DNA from: Lacipirellula limnantheis
GTDB lineage: Bacteria; Planctomycetota; Planctomycetia; Pirellulales; Lacipirellulaceae
Direction: 5' to 3'
Length of the DNA stretch: 64,000 nucleotides
NCBI RefSeq assembly: GCF_007746075.1
Contig: NZ_CP036339.1
Coordinates: 2,180,885 to 2,244,884 of the forward strand
Shown: piece by piece, positions 1 to 9,208 of the stretch
How positions within the stretch are numbered: position 1 is the first letter of the stretch
Layout of the letters: each line of letters begins with the position of its first letter
Position numbers and translations under genes: made by a program
Notes under the pieces: generated by a model
What the model was told of the DNA's origin: nothing
Databases searched by the model: none
Seen by the model: the letters and a program-made list of their open reading frames with translations, nothing else

Positions 1-2
1 GT

Positions 3-410
3 CAATTGTCGGAGTACGCCGCCCCGCACAAGATCAATGTGATCGTCGAAAACCACGGCGGCCTCTCCTCGAACGGCGAGTGGCTGGCCGGTGTAATGAA
101 GGCGGTCGACCTGCCCAATTGCGGGACGCTCCCCGACTTTGGCAACTTCCACGAGTACGACCGGTATAAGGGGTGCGCCGAGCTGATGCCGTTCGCCAAG
201 GGAGTCAGCGCCAAGAGTCACGAGTTCAATGCCGCCGGCGATGAAGTGCGGACCGATTACTTCAAGATGATGAAGATCGTCCTCGACGCCGGGTACCACG
301 GATACGTTGGCATCGAGTGGGAAGGCGATACGCCGGACGAGCAAGAAGGGATCATGCTGACGAAGCGTCTGCTGGAGCGCGTCCGGGACAAGTTCACGGC
401 CGAAGCCTAG
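3..410 (+). CDS. Sugar phosphate isomerase/epimerase (TIM barrel), C-terminal part
   Basis: The gene enters from the left edge, so only the last ~135 residues are visible and the true start lies outside. The fragment has the xylose-isomerase-like TIM-barrel pattern: a strand ending in VIVENHGG, then [10 protein letters not shown], a segment with [10 protein letters not shown], and the closing strand [13 protein letters not shown]. Acidic and histidine residues at strand ends are those that bind the divalent metal in this family. Enzymes of this type isomerise or epimerise sugars, and planctomycetes carry many paralogues of unknown substrate. A hairpin terminator follows at 533. The family call is secure, the substrate is not. 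Confidence 0.85.
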   Translation, partial: QLSEYAAPHKINVIVENHGGLSSNGEWLAGVMKAVDLPNCGTLPDFGNFHEYDRYKGCAELMPFAKGVSAKSHEFNAAGDEVRTDYFKMMKIVLDAGYHGYVGIEWEGDTPDEQEGIMLTKRLLERVRDKFTAEA

Positions 411-532
411 TTGCCAGCAATGCTAGCTGCCAAATCGGCAGTGACGTATGCGTCCAGTGGTACTGGTGAGTCGAGGCGGATGCTAGCATCCACCAAGTGT
501 CCAGGACTTGAGAAAAACTGAAAAATTCTTCG

Positions 533-558
533 GAGGCGGCCCTCGGGCCGCCTCTTTT
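533..558 (+). terminator. Rho-independent terminator after the isomerase gene
   Basis: GAGGCGGCCC pairs with GGGCCGCCTC around a very short loop and is followed by TTTT. It stands about 120 bp after the isomerase stop codon, so the isomerase transcript probably ends here, before the region of TGCTAGCA sites continues. Confidence 0.75.
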
Positions 559-854
559 CGTTGATAGCAAAGGAGTTGCGTCGAATGCTAGCAGTGCATT
601 TTGCAACTGCGCCCCATCGGACATTTAGCCCTGCGGGAAAAGTCGCTCTGCCTAGAAACTAAGCAGTGGGGCCGTGCGCCGATCTTCAGCATTGCCTGCC
701 GCGGAATAGGCACGCTAGCAGAGTCGACGTAAGTGCAAGCAGTGCAAGGACCTCTGTGGATTGCTTGACGCGGGGTGAAGATGAGGACACGCGAAGGTCA
801 CCCCGGGGCCTTCGATTCGCCCATCCCAAAGCTGTTCGGAAGGAGACGTCAGCC

Positions 855-1442
855 GTGCTTACCCAAACTACGGAAAAGTATCAGGAAGTCCTCGAGTTCG
901 CAGAGTCCCGTTATCGCCAGAATCCCGATTGGGTGACGTTCTTCCGTGAAGTCCTCGGCGTCGACGGCGCCGCTCGCAAGACCTTCCCGACCTTCGACGA
1001 GCTCACCGCGTTCGAGCAAAGCGAGGAGTTCGACAAGATTCAGAAACTCCTCGTCAAGCTGCGCGAGAAGCGCCCCTCGGCCGACACCGAAAGCGAGCCA
1101 ACCCGCGTCATCACCGTCCGCCTGCCGAAGAGCATGCACGAGTCGCTGCGGACCGAAGCGCACGACTTGCGGACGAGCATGAACAAGCTTTGCATCTCGA
1201 AGCTGCTGCAAGTGATCGGCGAAGAGATGATCCCCAACGAACGTGCTAGCGGCGGATCACCGACGCCGAGCAGCACGCCGTCGATTGGCTCGACCTCGAA
1301 TCATGGGTCCAACCATTCGGCCCCCCTGGGTCTGCGAGCGCACCAGCCACATACGGCAGGAGTGAGTTCACCTTATGGCCAACCGCTGCAACCGACTTCT
1401 CAAGGTCTGCCGCCGTTTAAGCCGTCGCAGCCCCGGTTCTAG
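855..1442 (+). CDS. Ribbon-helix-helix (Arc/HicB-like) DNA-binding protein
   Basis: The reading frame is open from 666, but GTG at 855 is preceded by AAGGAG at 840-845 with good spacing, giving 195 residues. Residues 1-75 are charged and helical. Residues ~78-118 form a ribbon-helix-helix domain: the strand VITVRLPKSMHESL, then helix RTEAHDLRTSMNKLC and a second helix. The last ~70 residues are a Ser/Pro/Gly/His-rich tail that looks disordered. HicB-type antitoxins and Arc/MetJ repressors share this fold and bind short palindromes as dimers. No toxin gene is adjacent, so a stand-alone regulator is more likely than an antitoxin. TGCTAGCA palindromes surround the gene. Confidence 0.75.
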   Translation: MLTQTTEKYQEVLEFAESRYRQNPDWVTFFREVLGVDGAARKTFPTFDELTAFEQSEEFDKIQKLLVKLREKRPSADTESEPTRVITVRLPKSMHESLRTEAHDLRTSMNKLCISKLLQVIGEEMIPNERASGGSPTPSSTPSIGSTSNHGSNHSAPLGLRAHQPHTAGVSSPYGQPLQPTSQGLPPFKPSQPRF

Positions 1443-1485
1443 GACCGAGTTTGCTAGCACGAGTTAGTTTCCGCTGTGATTGACA

Positions 1486-1526
1486 AAAGGAGCCGTCCCC
1501 GCGTGTGGGGCGGCTCCTTTCATTTT
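1486..1526 (+). terminator. Rho-independent terminator after the RHH gene
   Basis: AAAGGAGCCG and CGGCTCCTTT pair, extended by CCCC/GGGG with one bulged T, and are followed by CATTTTT. It lies about 45 bp after the stop codon of the RHH gene. Confidence 0.85.
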
Positions 1527-1573
1527 TCGTGATCTGCGTGATTGAACGGGATGGCAACTCGCCCGGCGCGCCA

Positions 1574-1597
1574 GACTGTTCGCTTAAGCGAACAGTC
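1574..1597. repeat. Perfect 24-bp palindrome
   Basis: GACTGTTCGCTT is followed directly by its exact reverse complement, centred on TTAA. It lies after the RHH terminator and about 120 bp before the PQQ-repeat gene, where an operator or cruciform could sit. No second copy was noticed in the window. Confidence 0.8.
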
Positions 1598-1718
1598 CGA
1601 ACCCGCGTCGGGTCTTCGTAGCTGAGGAACGGGCTCAACTATCGCCGCGATCTGCTATAACGGCGACTATACGGCACGTCGGTTTCGCCTCATCTCTATT
1701 CGCGCCCCGCAGGTCACT

Positions 1719-3074
1719 ATGAAACAGTTCGTGATCTCGCTCGTCTTCTCGGTCGTCTGCCTCGTCGCGACATGCGCCCAATCAGCGGACGTTGCCAGCA
1801 GCACTCGGGGCGAAGGTGATTGGACCCAGTTCCGCGGTCCTGGCGGGCAGGGCGACGCCGGCAACGTCGCGTTGCCGCTGCGGTGGAGCGAAACTGAGGG
1901 GATAAAGTGGAAGACGGCGCTGCCGGGCCGCGGTTGGTCGTCGCCGGTCATCGCCGACGGGAAAATTTGGCTTACCACGGCGGTGGAGCTACCGCCGACC
2001 GCGAGCCAACTCGAGGAGACGCGCCAGAAACTGGCCAGCAATCCCAGCGGCGGCGACATGGGCGCGGCCGGCTCAATTGACCTGCTCGCCCTCGAAGTCG
2101 ATCTGGCGACCGGCCAGTTGCTGCGGACCGTCAAGTTGTTCACCGTCGACGAGCCGCCGCCGATTCACAACCTCAACAGCTATTCCTCACCGACGCCCGT
2201 GTTGACCGATGGCCGGCTGATTTGCCACTTCGGCGCCTTCGGCGTTGCCGGCGTCGATGTGAAGTCGGGTGAAGTTCTCTGGCGGAAGCAGCTGGAGATC
2301 GATCACATCGTCGGTCCCGGCAGTTCGCCGGTCGTCGCCGGCGACGTCGTCCTGCTCACCTGCGACGGCGCCGACAAGCAGTTCGTCGCCGCCCTCGACG
2401 TGAAGACGGGCGAAACGCGGTGGCAGGTCGAGCGGCCGCCAATTCGCGAAGAGAATCCCGACATGCGGAAGTCGTTCTGCACGCCGTTGGTCTTCGACCA
2501 CGCCGGCCGGACGCATGCGGTCATCCCGGGCGCCCAGTGGTTCATTTCGTACGATCCGGCCACGGGAGACGAGATCTGGCGGGTCGACCATGGCAGCGGC
2601 TTCTCGAACGTGCCGCGGCCCGTGTTCGACGGCGAGAAGGTCTACCTCTGCACGGGGTTCGGCAAGCCGCAGTTGTGGGCCGTGCGGGCCGATGGCGTGG
2701 GGGATGTGAGCGACACGCATGTCGATTGGCGCCAAAAGCAGCAAATCCCCGCCATGTCGTCGCCCGTCGTGAGCCAGGGCCGCATCTATGTGATCAGCGA
2801 CGGCGGGGTGGCGAGCTGCTTCGACACCAGCACGGGGGACTTGATTTGGCGCGAGCGGATTCCAGGCAAGTACTCGGCCTCGCCGCTGTTGGCCGATGGC
2901 CGGATTTACTTCTGCAGTCAGGAAGGGCGAACCACCGTGATCAAGGACGCTGCCGAGTATCAGGAACTGGCGGCCAACCAACTGGACGGCATGCACATGG
3001 CGTCGCCAGCGGTGACTGGGAACGACCTAATCTTGCGGACCGATTCGCACCTGTATCGGGTGAGTCCGGAGTAA
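1719..3074 (+). CDS. Secreted PQQ-like beta-propeller repeat protein
   Basis: A 451-residue protein that starts with a signal peptide (MKQFVISLVFSVVCLV, cleavage near SAD at ~23). The rest is a run of propeller blades of the PQQ/YVTN type: the segments DWTQFRGPGGQG, WKTALPGRGWSSPVIADGKIWLTT, LYRVSPE and several repeats of the form ..G..lWr..ldTG.. . The opening words W.QFRGP are typical of the large planctomycete family of outer-membrane-assembly-BamB-like propellers, usually of unknown ligand. There is no enzymatic domain attached and no PQQ-binding residues can be assigned by eye. A -10-like TATAAC lies at 1656. It stands alone, with about 960 bp of gene-free DNA after it. Confidence 0.8.
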   Translation: MKQFVISLVFSVVCLVATCAQSADVASSTRGEGDWTQFRGPGGQGDAGNVALPLRWSETEGIKWKTALPGRGWSSPVIADGKIWLTTAVELPPTASQLEETRQKLASNPSGGDMGAAGSIDLLALEVDLATGQLLRTVKLFTVDEPPPIHNLNSYSSPTPVLTDGRLICHFGAFGVAGVDVKSGEVLWRKQLEIDHIVGPGSSPVVAGDVVLLTCDGADKQFVAALDVKTGETRWQVERPPIREENPDMRKSFCTPLVFDHAGRTHAVIPGAQWFISYDPATGDEIWRVDHGSGFSNVPRPVFDGEKVYLCTGFGKPQLWAVRADGVGDVSDTHVDWRQKQQIPAMSSPVVSQGRIYVISDGGVASCFDTSTGDLIWRERIPGKYSASPLLADGRIYFCSQEGRTTVIKDAAEYQELAANQLDGMHMASPAVTGNDLILRTDSHLYRVSPE

Positions 3075-4037
3075 CATCCGCAGCGGCGCAGCCGGATTTA
3101 GCAGCCATGCCGGGCTCAACGATCGGCTCCTAATGCGGCGCCCAGGATGGTCAATGGGCGCGGCTGCCCGCCCTCCTGATCAGGGACGAATTTGTCCAAT
3201 CCGGTGCTCAGGGCGAAACTTCGCCGTCGCCGCGGGGTAAGCTTGGCAGCGCGATCAGCGATGCGATGGGCGCGGATTGGGGTCCTGTCTAGGTGGGCCA
3301 AAAAATTCGCGTGGCGCACTACCCTGTTCGCGGCCTTGGTAGGAGAGGCCCGCACTCGTCTCGTCCGGCGTTCGGTTCCCCGCATTTTCTCGGCACTTTT
3401 TGCAGTTTGCCGCCATCCGCTCGATGGCGCAACCGCCGGCCAAGAAGGGGGCGGGACTGGCGAATGGACGCGAGTGAGGCGGCGACCTTGGGTTTCGGTT
3501 GCGGAAAGTTTGACGGAAAAAATGGACGCAACTAGGATGGACCCATGGTGAGCGAATCCGGCGCAAAGAGGTGGAACTCCACGTTCGACCGCCAGCTCGC
3601 TCGCCAACATGCATCGTTGAGGACAAGCCTCTCCAGGACGCCAGCTCTGGTCCCCGTGTGCGAGTTCGTGTTCGCGCCGAGGGGGAAATATGAGCCCCAG
3701 CGGGGAACACGCGAGCGACTTCGGACGTCGAACGCGTGAACGCCGAGTCGCGTGGAAGATGGGCGAACTAAACGTCGCCGATCGCCGCAACCGCGCCGTC
3801 GCCGTAGCGCCGCGAAGACTCGGGAGAGATATGCATTCAACAGACCAATTCGTTTCGGAACAGACTCTTACTTTCGACGAGATTGCCAGCGCGGCGGGAC
3901 TTCGAACTCCCCCGGTCATGAATCACGGCGGCAGAGTTTTCTGCGGCAGCAGGCGCGCCTCGTTGGCGCTCTTGGCGGATTCTTGATCGAACGACTCTCC
4001 CCATGCACGGCCGTCTCGGACTCCAGAGGACGCATCA
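3075..4037. other. Gene-free region, 963 bp
   Basis: Frames on both strands are long here only because stop codons are rare in GC-rich DNA; their translations are rich in Arg/Ser/Pro and show no domain. No tRNA or known RNA motif was found. Near the right end (about 3963-3985) the words TTGGCGCTCTTGGCGGATTC resemble one arm of the inverted-repeat elements described elsewhere. The region presumably carries the promoter and leader of the protease gene. Confidence 0.4.
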
Positions 4038-7000
4038 GTGTCGCACCCCCAGCCTCGTCGCTTGAATAGCCTGTTTGGAACACGCGCCCCGAAGGAGCGC
4101 CGTCCAACCGGAGTGAGCCGGAAGCGGAAGAAGCAACTCGGCTTTGAGTCGCTGGAAGCGCGGCAGGTGATGTCGGCGACGCCGCTGGCTTCCCCCAACT
4201 ATTCCCCCTCAGCTTGGACAGGAGGCACGATATCGAGCGGCAGCACGCAGGGGATGTTGGACACTTTGGCGCGGGAACTCTACTGGCAGTCGATTCTCAC
4301 TAACTCCAGCGTGTCGACGGCCGCAGTCACCAATTCGGTCCCGACCGATCCGTATCTCGGCCAGCAATGGCATCTAGTTAATTCGGGGCAACAAGTCGGC
4401 AACCCCGACTTTCAGGCGATCTACGGCGTCCCCGGCGAAGACATCAATGTCGCGCCGGTATGGAACATGGGCTACACGGGCGCCGGCGTGACGGTTGCCG
4501 TGATCGATAGCGGCGTCCAGCTGAATCATCCCGACCTCGCGGCCAACATCAACCTAGGGCTTGCGCTCGACGCGCTCAGCATCAACGGCGACGGCAGTCC
4601 CAACGTGGCGAACCCGATCAACGCGCACGGTACGGCCGTTGCGGGTCTGATTGGAGCAGTAGCGAACAATGGGCTGGGCGGCGTCGGCGTCGCTCCCGGC
4701 GTGTCGCTCGTTCCGATCCGGCTGATCGATGTCGGGCAGACGGAGCAAGCCTTTATCGACGCTTTCCGTCACGCCATTCAAGACATCGATATTACCAATA
4801 ACAGCTGGGGACCTGGCGTTGTCCGCGGACTGGCGGGTCCGACGGCCGCCGAGTTATTGGCGCTGCGTGATTCCGTCATCTTCGGACGCGGCGGACTGGG
4901 CGTCGTCCACGTATTTTCGGCGGGCAACGACGGCGGTCCGGCCTTCAACGAAGGGTTTACGAGTATCGGCGGCTTCGACTCCGCCGCCTACAACGGCTGG
5001 GTGAACTCGCGGTACACGATCGGGGTGACCGGCGTCGACCATGACGGCTTCTATAACAATGTCGACGGCACCATCACGGTCTATCCGGAAGTATCGTCTT
5101 CGGTGCTCGTCGCGGCCCCGACTGGTTCTAACGCGGGTCCCGTCATTACCAACGATAGCGGCATCGGCAGCGGTCTGATCACCACCGACCTGACCGGCGA
5201 AGACGGGTTCAACGCCGCGCCCGATCCAATCACCGGGCAGGAAACGGAGGATCCGTTCTATCCCTTTGATCGCGACTTCTTGAGCAATACTGACTACACG
5301 TCGCGGATGAACGGAACCAGCGCGTCAGCTCCGCTGGTGTCGGGCGTGATCGCGTTGATGCTCGAGGCAAATCCAAATCTCTCCTGGCGGGACGTTCAGG
5401 AGATTCTAGTCCGCTCGGCGCGCCAGAATGCTCAGTTCGGCGTGCCGCAAAGCGGCCAGGGCCAAAGCTCCGGCTTCGGGACGCAAAATACCTGGATCGT
5501 GAACCAGGTGCCCGTTTTCCACGATCCTGATCTCTTCGTGACGGGCGTCCCCGTCGATCCGCTGTTGCGGACCATGGCGCCGACGCTCAATCCTAACGCG
5601 TTCTTAACCGCTAACGGCCTTACCAGCCTCAATCCCGACCACTATGTGGCGACGCCCTTTCAGCTGACTAATGGCTCGGGCTACACGGTGAGCCAAGGCG
5701 TTGGATACTATGGTGAGCAAGTTGGGTACGCTCACGGCGTCGTCGACGCCGAGATGGCCGTGCGGCTGGCCGAGCAATGGTCGACGAAAGAGCAAACGCT
5801 GCCATCCGAATTGACCTTCACCTCCTACGTCGAAGGGCCGGGCGTGGGGTTCGTGCTGAATATTCCCGCTGCTGAAAAAGGAAGCGAGGATAGCGGATAT
5901 CAAATCGTTCCCGGCGGCATCGGCGGCGCCGACGGCGGTGGGTTCATCGACTATTGGAATGAGTTTTTCGTCGACGACCCCGACTTCACGCAAGACTTTA
6001 ATTATCGCGGAGATTCTTCGATTGAGTTCAACGTTCCCGCCAACAACAACATGCGGGTCGAAACGGTGGAAGTGAAGGTGTCGCTGACCGGCGGCACGGT
6101 TGATGCGCTCGATCATCTGCGCATCATGCTGGTCTCGCCCGAGGGAACGCAGTCGGAGTTGAACGACTACTGGATCGAAGACCCCGGCGATCCTTTCAGT
6201 TTCCAGTTGGAGCCCCTCAGCAACGCCATCGTCTACGGCACGCCTGGTTCGGTTGACACGACCGGCGGCAACTTGGTGTGGACGTTCAGCACGAATCGCA
6301 ACTGGGGCGAACGCGCCAACGACGCCATCGTCTACGACCCAGTGACGGGCGAGCCAGCGATCGACGAGTTGGGCTTATTCGGTGGTCCCGACCGCACGGC
6401 CGGTCAGGCGCTGACGCAGGGATGGCGGGTGGTCATCGAGAATTACGACTTCCAGACCGAATTCGGACTCGCCGGCATCGAAGTAGCGTTCCACGGCAGT
6501 CCAATCAACGCCAGTACGCAGCGAATTCAAGGCTTCGTCGGCGTCGACGACAATCGGGACGACCAGTTCAATTTCAGCCGCGTGATTCAATCGACCGTCG
6601 ATCTCGACGGCGATGCCTCGATCGTTCGCCTTGGAGAAGTGATCAACCAAGTCGACCTGACCCAGGAATCCTTCGCCGGAAACGTGACCGTCGTGGCGCG
6701 GCGGGCAAGCGACAACGTCGTCGTGGGCCGCTTCGTTACCGGGCATGACGGCAACTACTACTTCGACCTTGTTCCGGACGACTACATCATTTCGATCGAG
6801 GATCCGGAAGGTCGCGTCGCGCAGAACGACGCGCTTACTCCGGCCGGTCGTCTGCGAGACTACAAGTCGGAATGGCTCATTACCGAGGACTACTTCAAGG
6901 TCTGGGACAAGGTTCCGGGCAGCCCGACGGAGACGGTCGTCGACGCTAACGGCGTGCCCGTGGCGTGGCTCGACGACAATGGCGACGAGCAAGTCACTGG

Positions 7001-8942
7001 GATGAAGGGCATCAACTTCCTGCTCGATCCGGGCGATCCGCCGGCCCAGCAAGTCGAATTTAGCGGCGTCGTCTACGCTGACACCAACGGCGACGGCATT
7101 TTCAACGGGAACGATATCGCCCTGCCCAACTCGACCATCTTTGGCGACGTTAATCGAAACGGATTGCGCGACGCCGGCGAAATCGTGGTCACGACTAACG
7201 CGAGCGGCGCCTACAATCTCGTCGTCCCGACCACCGCGGCTGGCGTGATGAACGTCGGCATCGTTCCCCCGGCGCAGTGGACGGCAACCAATCCAGCCGC
7301 CAAGATCCATACAAGATACGTCACTCCGGGCGACGAATTCACTGGCCTCGATTTCTACATCAAGCCGCCGGCAGACAACATTGGCGGCGGCGGGATCAAT
7401 CAGCCCGGAATTTTGATGGGCGTGATCTTCCAAGATCAGGGGGCCTCGCCGAACGGCCAGCGTGAAGCGAGCGAACCGGGCGCTCCAGGCTTCACGGTGT
7501 ACATCGACGCCAACAACAACGGCGTCCTCGACGCCGGCGATACCTCGACGGTTACGAATCAGCATGGAGCGTACATATTTACCAACGTCGCTCCTGGCCA
7601 ACGCGTGGTGCGGGTGGCGACCCCCTCGCCATTCCAGTTGACGGCGCCGACGGCGGGCCGTTACACCGTGCAGTTGACCGGAAGCAGCACGATTTCAAGT
7701 TTGGTGTTTGGGATCAAGGACACCGCAACGCTCGACTACGGCGACCTGCCGGCCAGCTACGGCGCCACGACCGCCGCCCAGAACGGCGCCCGCCATAAGA
7801 AGGGCGTTTACTTCCTCGGCTCGACGATCGACGGCGAGCTCAACGGCAATCCGACCGCCAATGCCGACGGTGATGACACTAGCGGTTTCGACGACGAGGA
7901 CGGCATCGTGTTCGATCCGATCGTCGCCGGTTCGACGGTTCGCCTCATCGCGACCGCCAGCCGCAACAACGGCTACCTCAAAGGCTGGATTGACTGGAAC
8001 GGCGACGGCGATTTCGACGACGCCAATGAGCGGCTGGTCTTTAGCGGCATCGGCAGCCCGTCGAACAACGTGCTGCTCAGCGCCGGCGCCAACCAGTTGT
8101 TCATCAACGTCCCCGCGGGCGTTAATGTTGCGAACGTCTACGCCCGCTTCCGTTACGGCGAGCAGACGCTCAACAGTATCTTCGGCGAGGCGCAAATCGG
8201 CGAGGTCGAAGACTACTTGCTGCCCGTGGCCCCGCCGGCGATCCCAGCGATTGTCGGTCTGCCGGCAGACTTCACCGGCGATGGTCGCGTCGACGGCATG
8301 GACTTCCTCACGTGGCAGCGCCATTTTGGCGCGACTTCGGGCGCCGGCCAGGCCCAGGGAAGCACCAATGGCGACGGCGACGTCGACAAGTACGATCTGG
8401 ACGAATGGAAGATTGATTTCGGCTCGGTAGTCGCGGTCGCGTCGTTGACGATCGAGGAAGACTACAGCGACGCGCCGCAAACGCTCGCCGTCGAATTTCA
8501 GGGCGTGAGCACGTTCACGGCCGCCGCCGACCAGTCGTTCTCCAGTGCGTTGCGTTCAACGGGCTCGTCGCTTGGCTTAACGTCGGTCAGCCCAGTCATG
8601 TCCAACGACGCGACGGCTCGCTTCGAGTCGCGACCGAACTGGGCGACCATTGCCGGCAAGCTGAACGACGTCGCCGAACGGCTTCGCCAGCGGGCCGATT
8701 CGCTCGACGATCGGTTGGAGGAAGGGCGCGACTTCGTCGTGGAACTGCTGCACGACGTCGCCGACCGAGTCGACAATTTCGACTTCGAATCGGTCCGTCG
8801 CGATCGGGCGTTTGACGACCTGTTCGGTTCGCGCCGCCGCCAGGGCCTGAAGGTCGAAGCCGACGCTGCAGCGAGCGAAGAGACCGATGCGGACGATGCC
8901 TTCGCGATGTTCGCCGATCACTTCGAAGTGCCGCGCGGCTGA
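4038..8942 (+). CDS. Giant modular subtilisin-family (S8) serine protease
   Basis: 1,634 residues from a GTG start. A basic N-terminus ends in FESLEARQVMSA (residues ~36-47), a motif at the start of many large exported planctomycete proteins. The S8 catalytic domain follows, with Asp157 (VIDSGV), His197 (HGTAVAGL) and Ser428 (NGTSASAP). Residues ~620-825 resemble a proprotein-convertase P domain. Three SdrD/Cna-B-like segments (~830-905, 1007-1090, 1126-1200) carry Ca-binding-like DxNxDG words. A GEVED-type domain (~1229-1396) ends in GEVEDYLL. A dockerin-like pair of Ca-binding loops (DFTGDGRVDGMDF and NGDGDVDKYDL) spans ~1408-1464. The C-terminus is charged and helical. It is likely a secreted or surface protease; the substrate is unknown. 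A strong terminator follows. Confidence 0.9.
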   Translation: MSHPQPRRLNSLFGTRAPKERRPTGVSRKRKKQLGFESLEARQVMSATPLASPNYSPSAWTGGTISSGSTQGMLDTLARELYWQSILTNSSVSTAAVTNSVPTDPYLGQQWHLVNSGQQVGNPDFQAIYGVPGEDINVAPVWNMGYTGAGVTVAVIDSGVQLNHPDLAANINLGLALDALSINGDGSPNVANPINAHGTAVAGLIGAVANNGLGGVGVAPGVSLVPIRLIDVGQTEQAFIDAFRHAIQDIDITNNSWGPGVVRGLAGPTAAELLALRDSVIFGRGGLGVVHVFSAGNDGGPAFNEGFTSIGGFDSAAYNGWVNSRYTIGVTGVDHDGFYNNVDGTITVYPEVSSSVLVAAPTGSNAGPVITNDSGIGSGLITTDLTGEDGFNAAPDPITGQETEDPFYPFDRDFLSNTDYTSRMNGTSASAPLVSGVIALMLEANPNLSWRDVQEILVRSARQNAQFGVPQSGQGQSSGFGTQNTWIVNQVPVFHDPDLFVTGVPVDPLLRTMAPTLNPNAFLTANGLTSLNPDHYVATPFQLTNGSGYTVSQGVGYYGEQVGYAHGVVDAEMAVRLAEQWSTKEQTLPSELTFTSYVEGPGVGFVLNIPAAEKGSEDSGYQIVPGGIGGADGGGFIDYWNEFFVDDPDFTQDFNYRGDSSIEFNVPANNNMRVETVEVKVSLTGGTVDALDHLRIMLVSPEGTQSELNDYWIEDPGDPFSFQLEPLSNAIVYGTPGSVDTTGGNLVWTFSTNRNWGERANDAIVYDPVTGEPAIDELGLFGGPDRTAGQALTQGWRVVIENYDFQTEFGLAGIEVAFHGSPINASTQRIQGFVGVDDNRDDQFNFSRVIQSTVDLDGDASIVRLGEVINQVDLTQESFAGNVTVVARRASDNVVVGRFVTGHDGNYYFDLVPDDYIISIEDPEGRVAQNDALTPAGRLRDYKSEWLITEDYFKVWDKVPGSPTETVVDANGVPVAWLDDNGDEQVTGMKGINFLLDPGDPPAQQVEFSGVVYADTNGDGIFNGNDIALPNSTIFGDVNRNGLRDAGEIVVTTNASGAYNLVVPTTAAGVMNVGIVPPAQWTATNPAAKIHTRYVTPGDEFTGLDFYIKPPADNIGGGGINQPGILMGVIFQDQGASPNGQREASEPGAPGFTVYIDANNNGVLDAGDTSTVTNQHGAYIFTNVAPGQRVVRVATPSPFQLTAPTAGRYTVQLTGSSTISSLVFGIKDTATLDYGDLPASYGATTAAQNGARHKKGVYFLGSTIDGELNGNPTANADGDDTSGFDDEDGIVFDPIVAGSTVRLIATASRNNGYLKGWIDWNGDGDFDDANERLVFSGIGSPSNNVLLSAGANQLFINVPAGVNVANVYARFRYGEQTLNSIFGEAQIGEVEDYLLPVAPPAIPAIVGLPADFTGDGRVDGMDFLTWQRHFGATSGAGQAQGSTNGDGDVDKYDLDEWKIDFGSVVAVASLTIEEDYSDAPQTLAVEFQGVSTFTAAADQSFSSALRSTGSSLGLTSVSPVMSNDATARFESRPNWATIAGKLNDVAERLRQRADSLDDRLEEGRDFVVELLHDVADRVDNFDFESVRRDRAFDDLFGSRRRQGLKVEADAAASEETDADDAFAMFADHFEVPRG

Positions 8943-9001
8943 GAAATGATGGGGGCCAGTCGCGTCTGAGGCCCTATTCACAGTCGATTGGAATAGCTTA
9001 T

Positions 9002-9038
9002 AAACCGGCGGGCCCTTAGGCCTCGCCGGTTTTTTTAT
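9002..9038 (+). terminator. Rho-independent terminator after the protease gene
   Basis: AAACCGGCG pairs with CGCCGGTTT, with an inner GGCC/GGCC stem, and is followed by a run of T. It lies about 60 bp after the protease stop codon. Confidence 0.9.
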
Positions 9039-9055
9039 TTGGTCAATTGAGGAAG

Positions 9056-9140
9056 AACCGCCGTTGAACGCCAATGAACGCAAATAGGTTTGGGTCACAC
9101 AGATTTTTTAATCTGCGCTTATCCGCGTTCATCCACGGTT
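9056..9140. repeat. Inverted-repeat hairpin element (GATGAACGC type)
   Basis: Arm 9056-9085 is an imperfect reverse complement of arm 9111-9140. Both are built from AACCG..GATGAACGC-like words; the spacer is about 25 nt. A separate unpaired run of CTTGGCG words (9159-9186) follows. The element fills the gap between the protease terminator and the hydantoinase gene. Confidence 0.7.
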
Positions 9141-9208
9141 TCAGCATTCTGTATTTCCTTGGCGCTCTTGGCGTCCTTGGCGGTTAAGTCTTCCACCCGG
9201 AGTGCCCG

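Larger units (their letters stand above)
422..1459. promoter_or_regulatory. Cluster of six GCTAGC-core palindromes around the RHH gene
   Basis: The core GCTAGC occurs at 422, 482, 587, 714, 1245 and 1453. Three are full TGCTAGCA palindromes (481-488, 586-593, 1452-1459); the one at 478-491 extends to the 14-bp palindrome GGATGCTAGCATCC. Four sites precede the ribbon-helix-helix gene, one lies inside its 3' part and one just after its stop. Such clustering suggests an autoregulatory operator array. That this protein binds the sites is inference. Confidence 0.5.

Noticed and set aside
3116-3919. A 267-codon open frame on the minus strand
   Set aside because: It is Arg/Ser/Pro-rich without domain or ribosome-binding site and overlaps equally long frames on the other strand; GC-rich DNA with few stops explains it.
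3880-3925. tRNA-like T arm near GGGACTTCGAACTCCCC
   Set aside because: On either strand the 5-bp stem with 7-nt TTCGA loop cannot be formed and no acceptor or anticodon stem is present.
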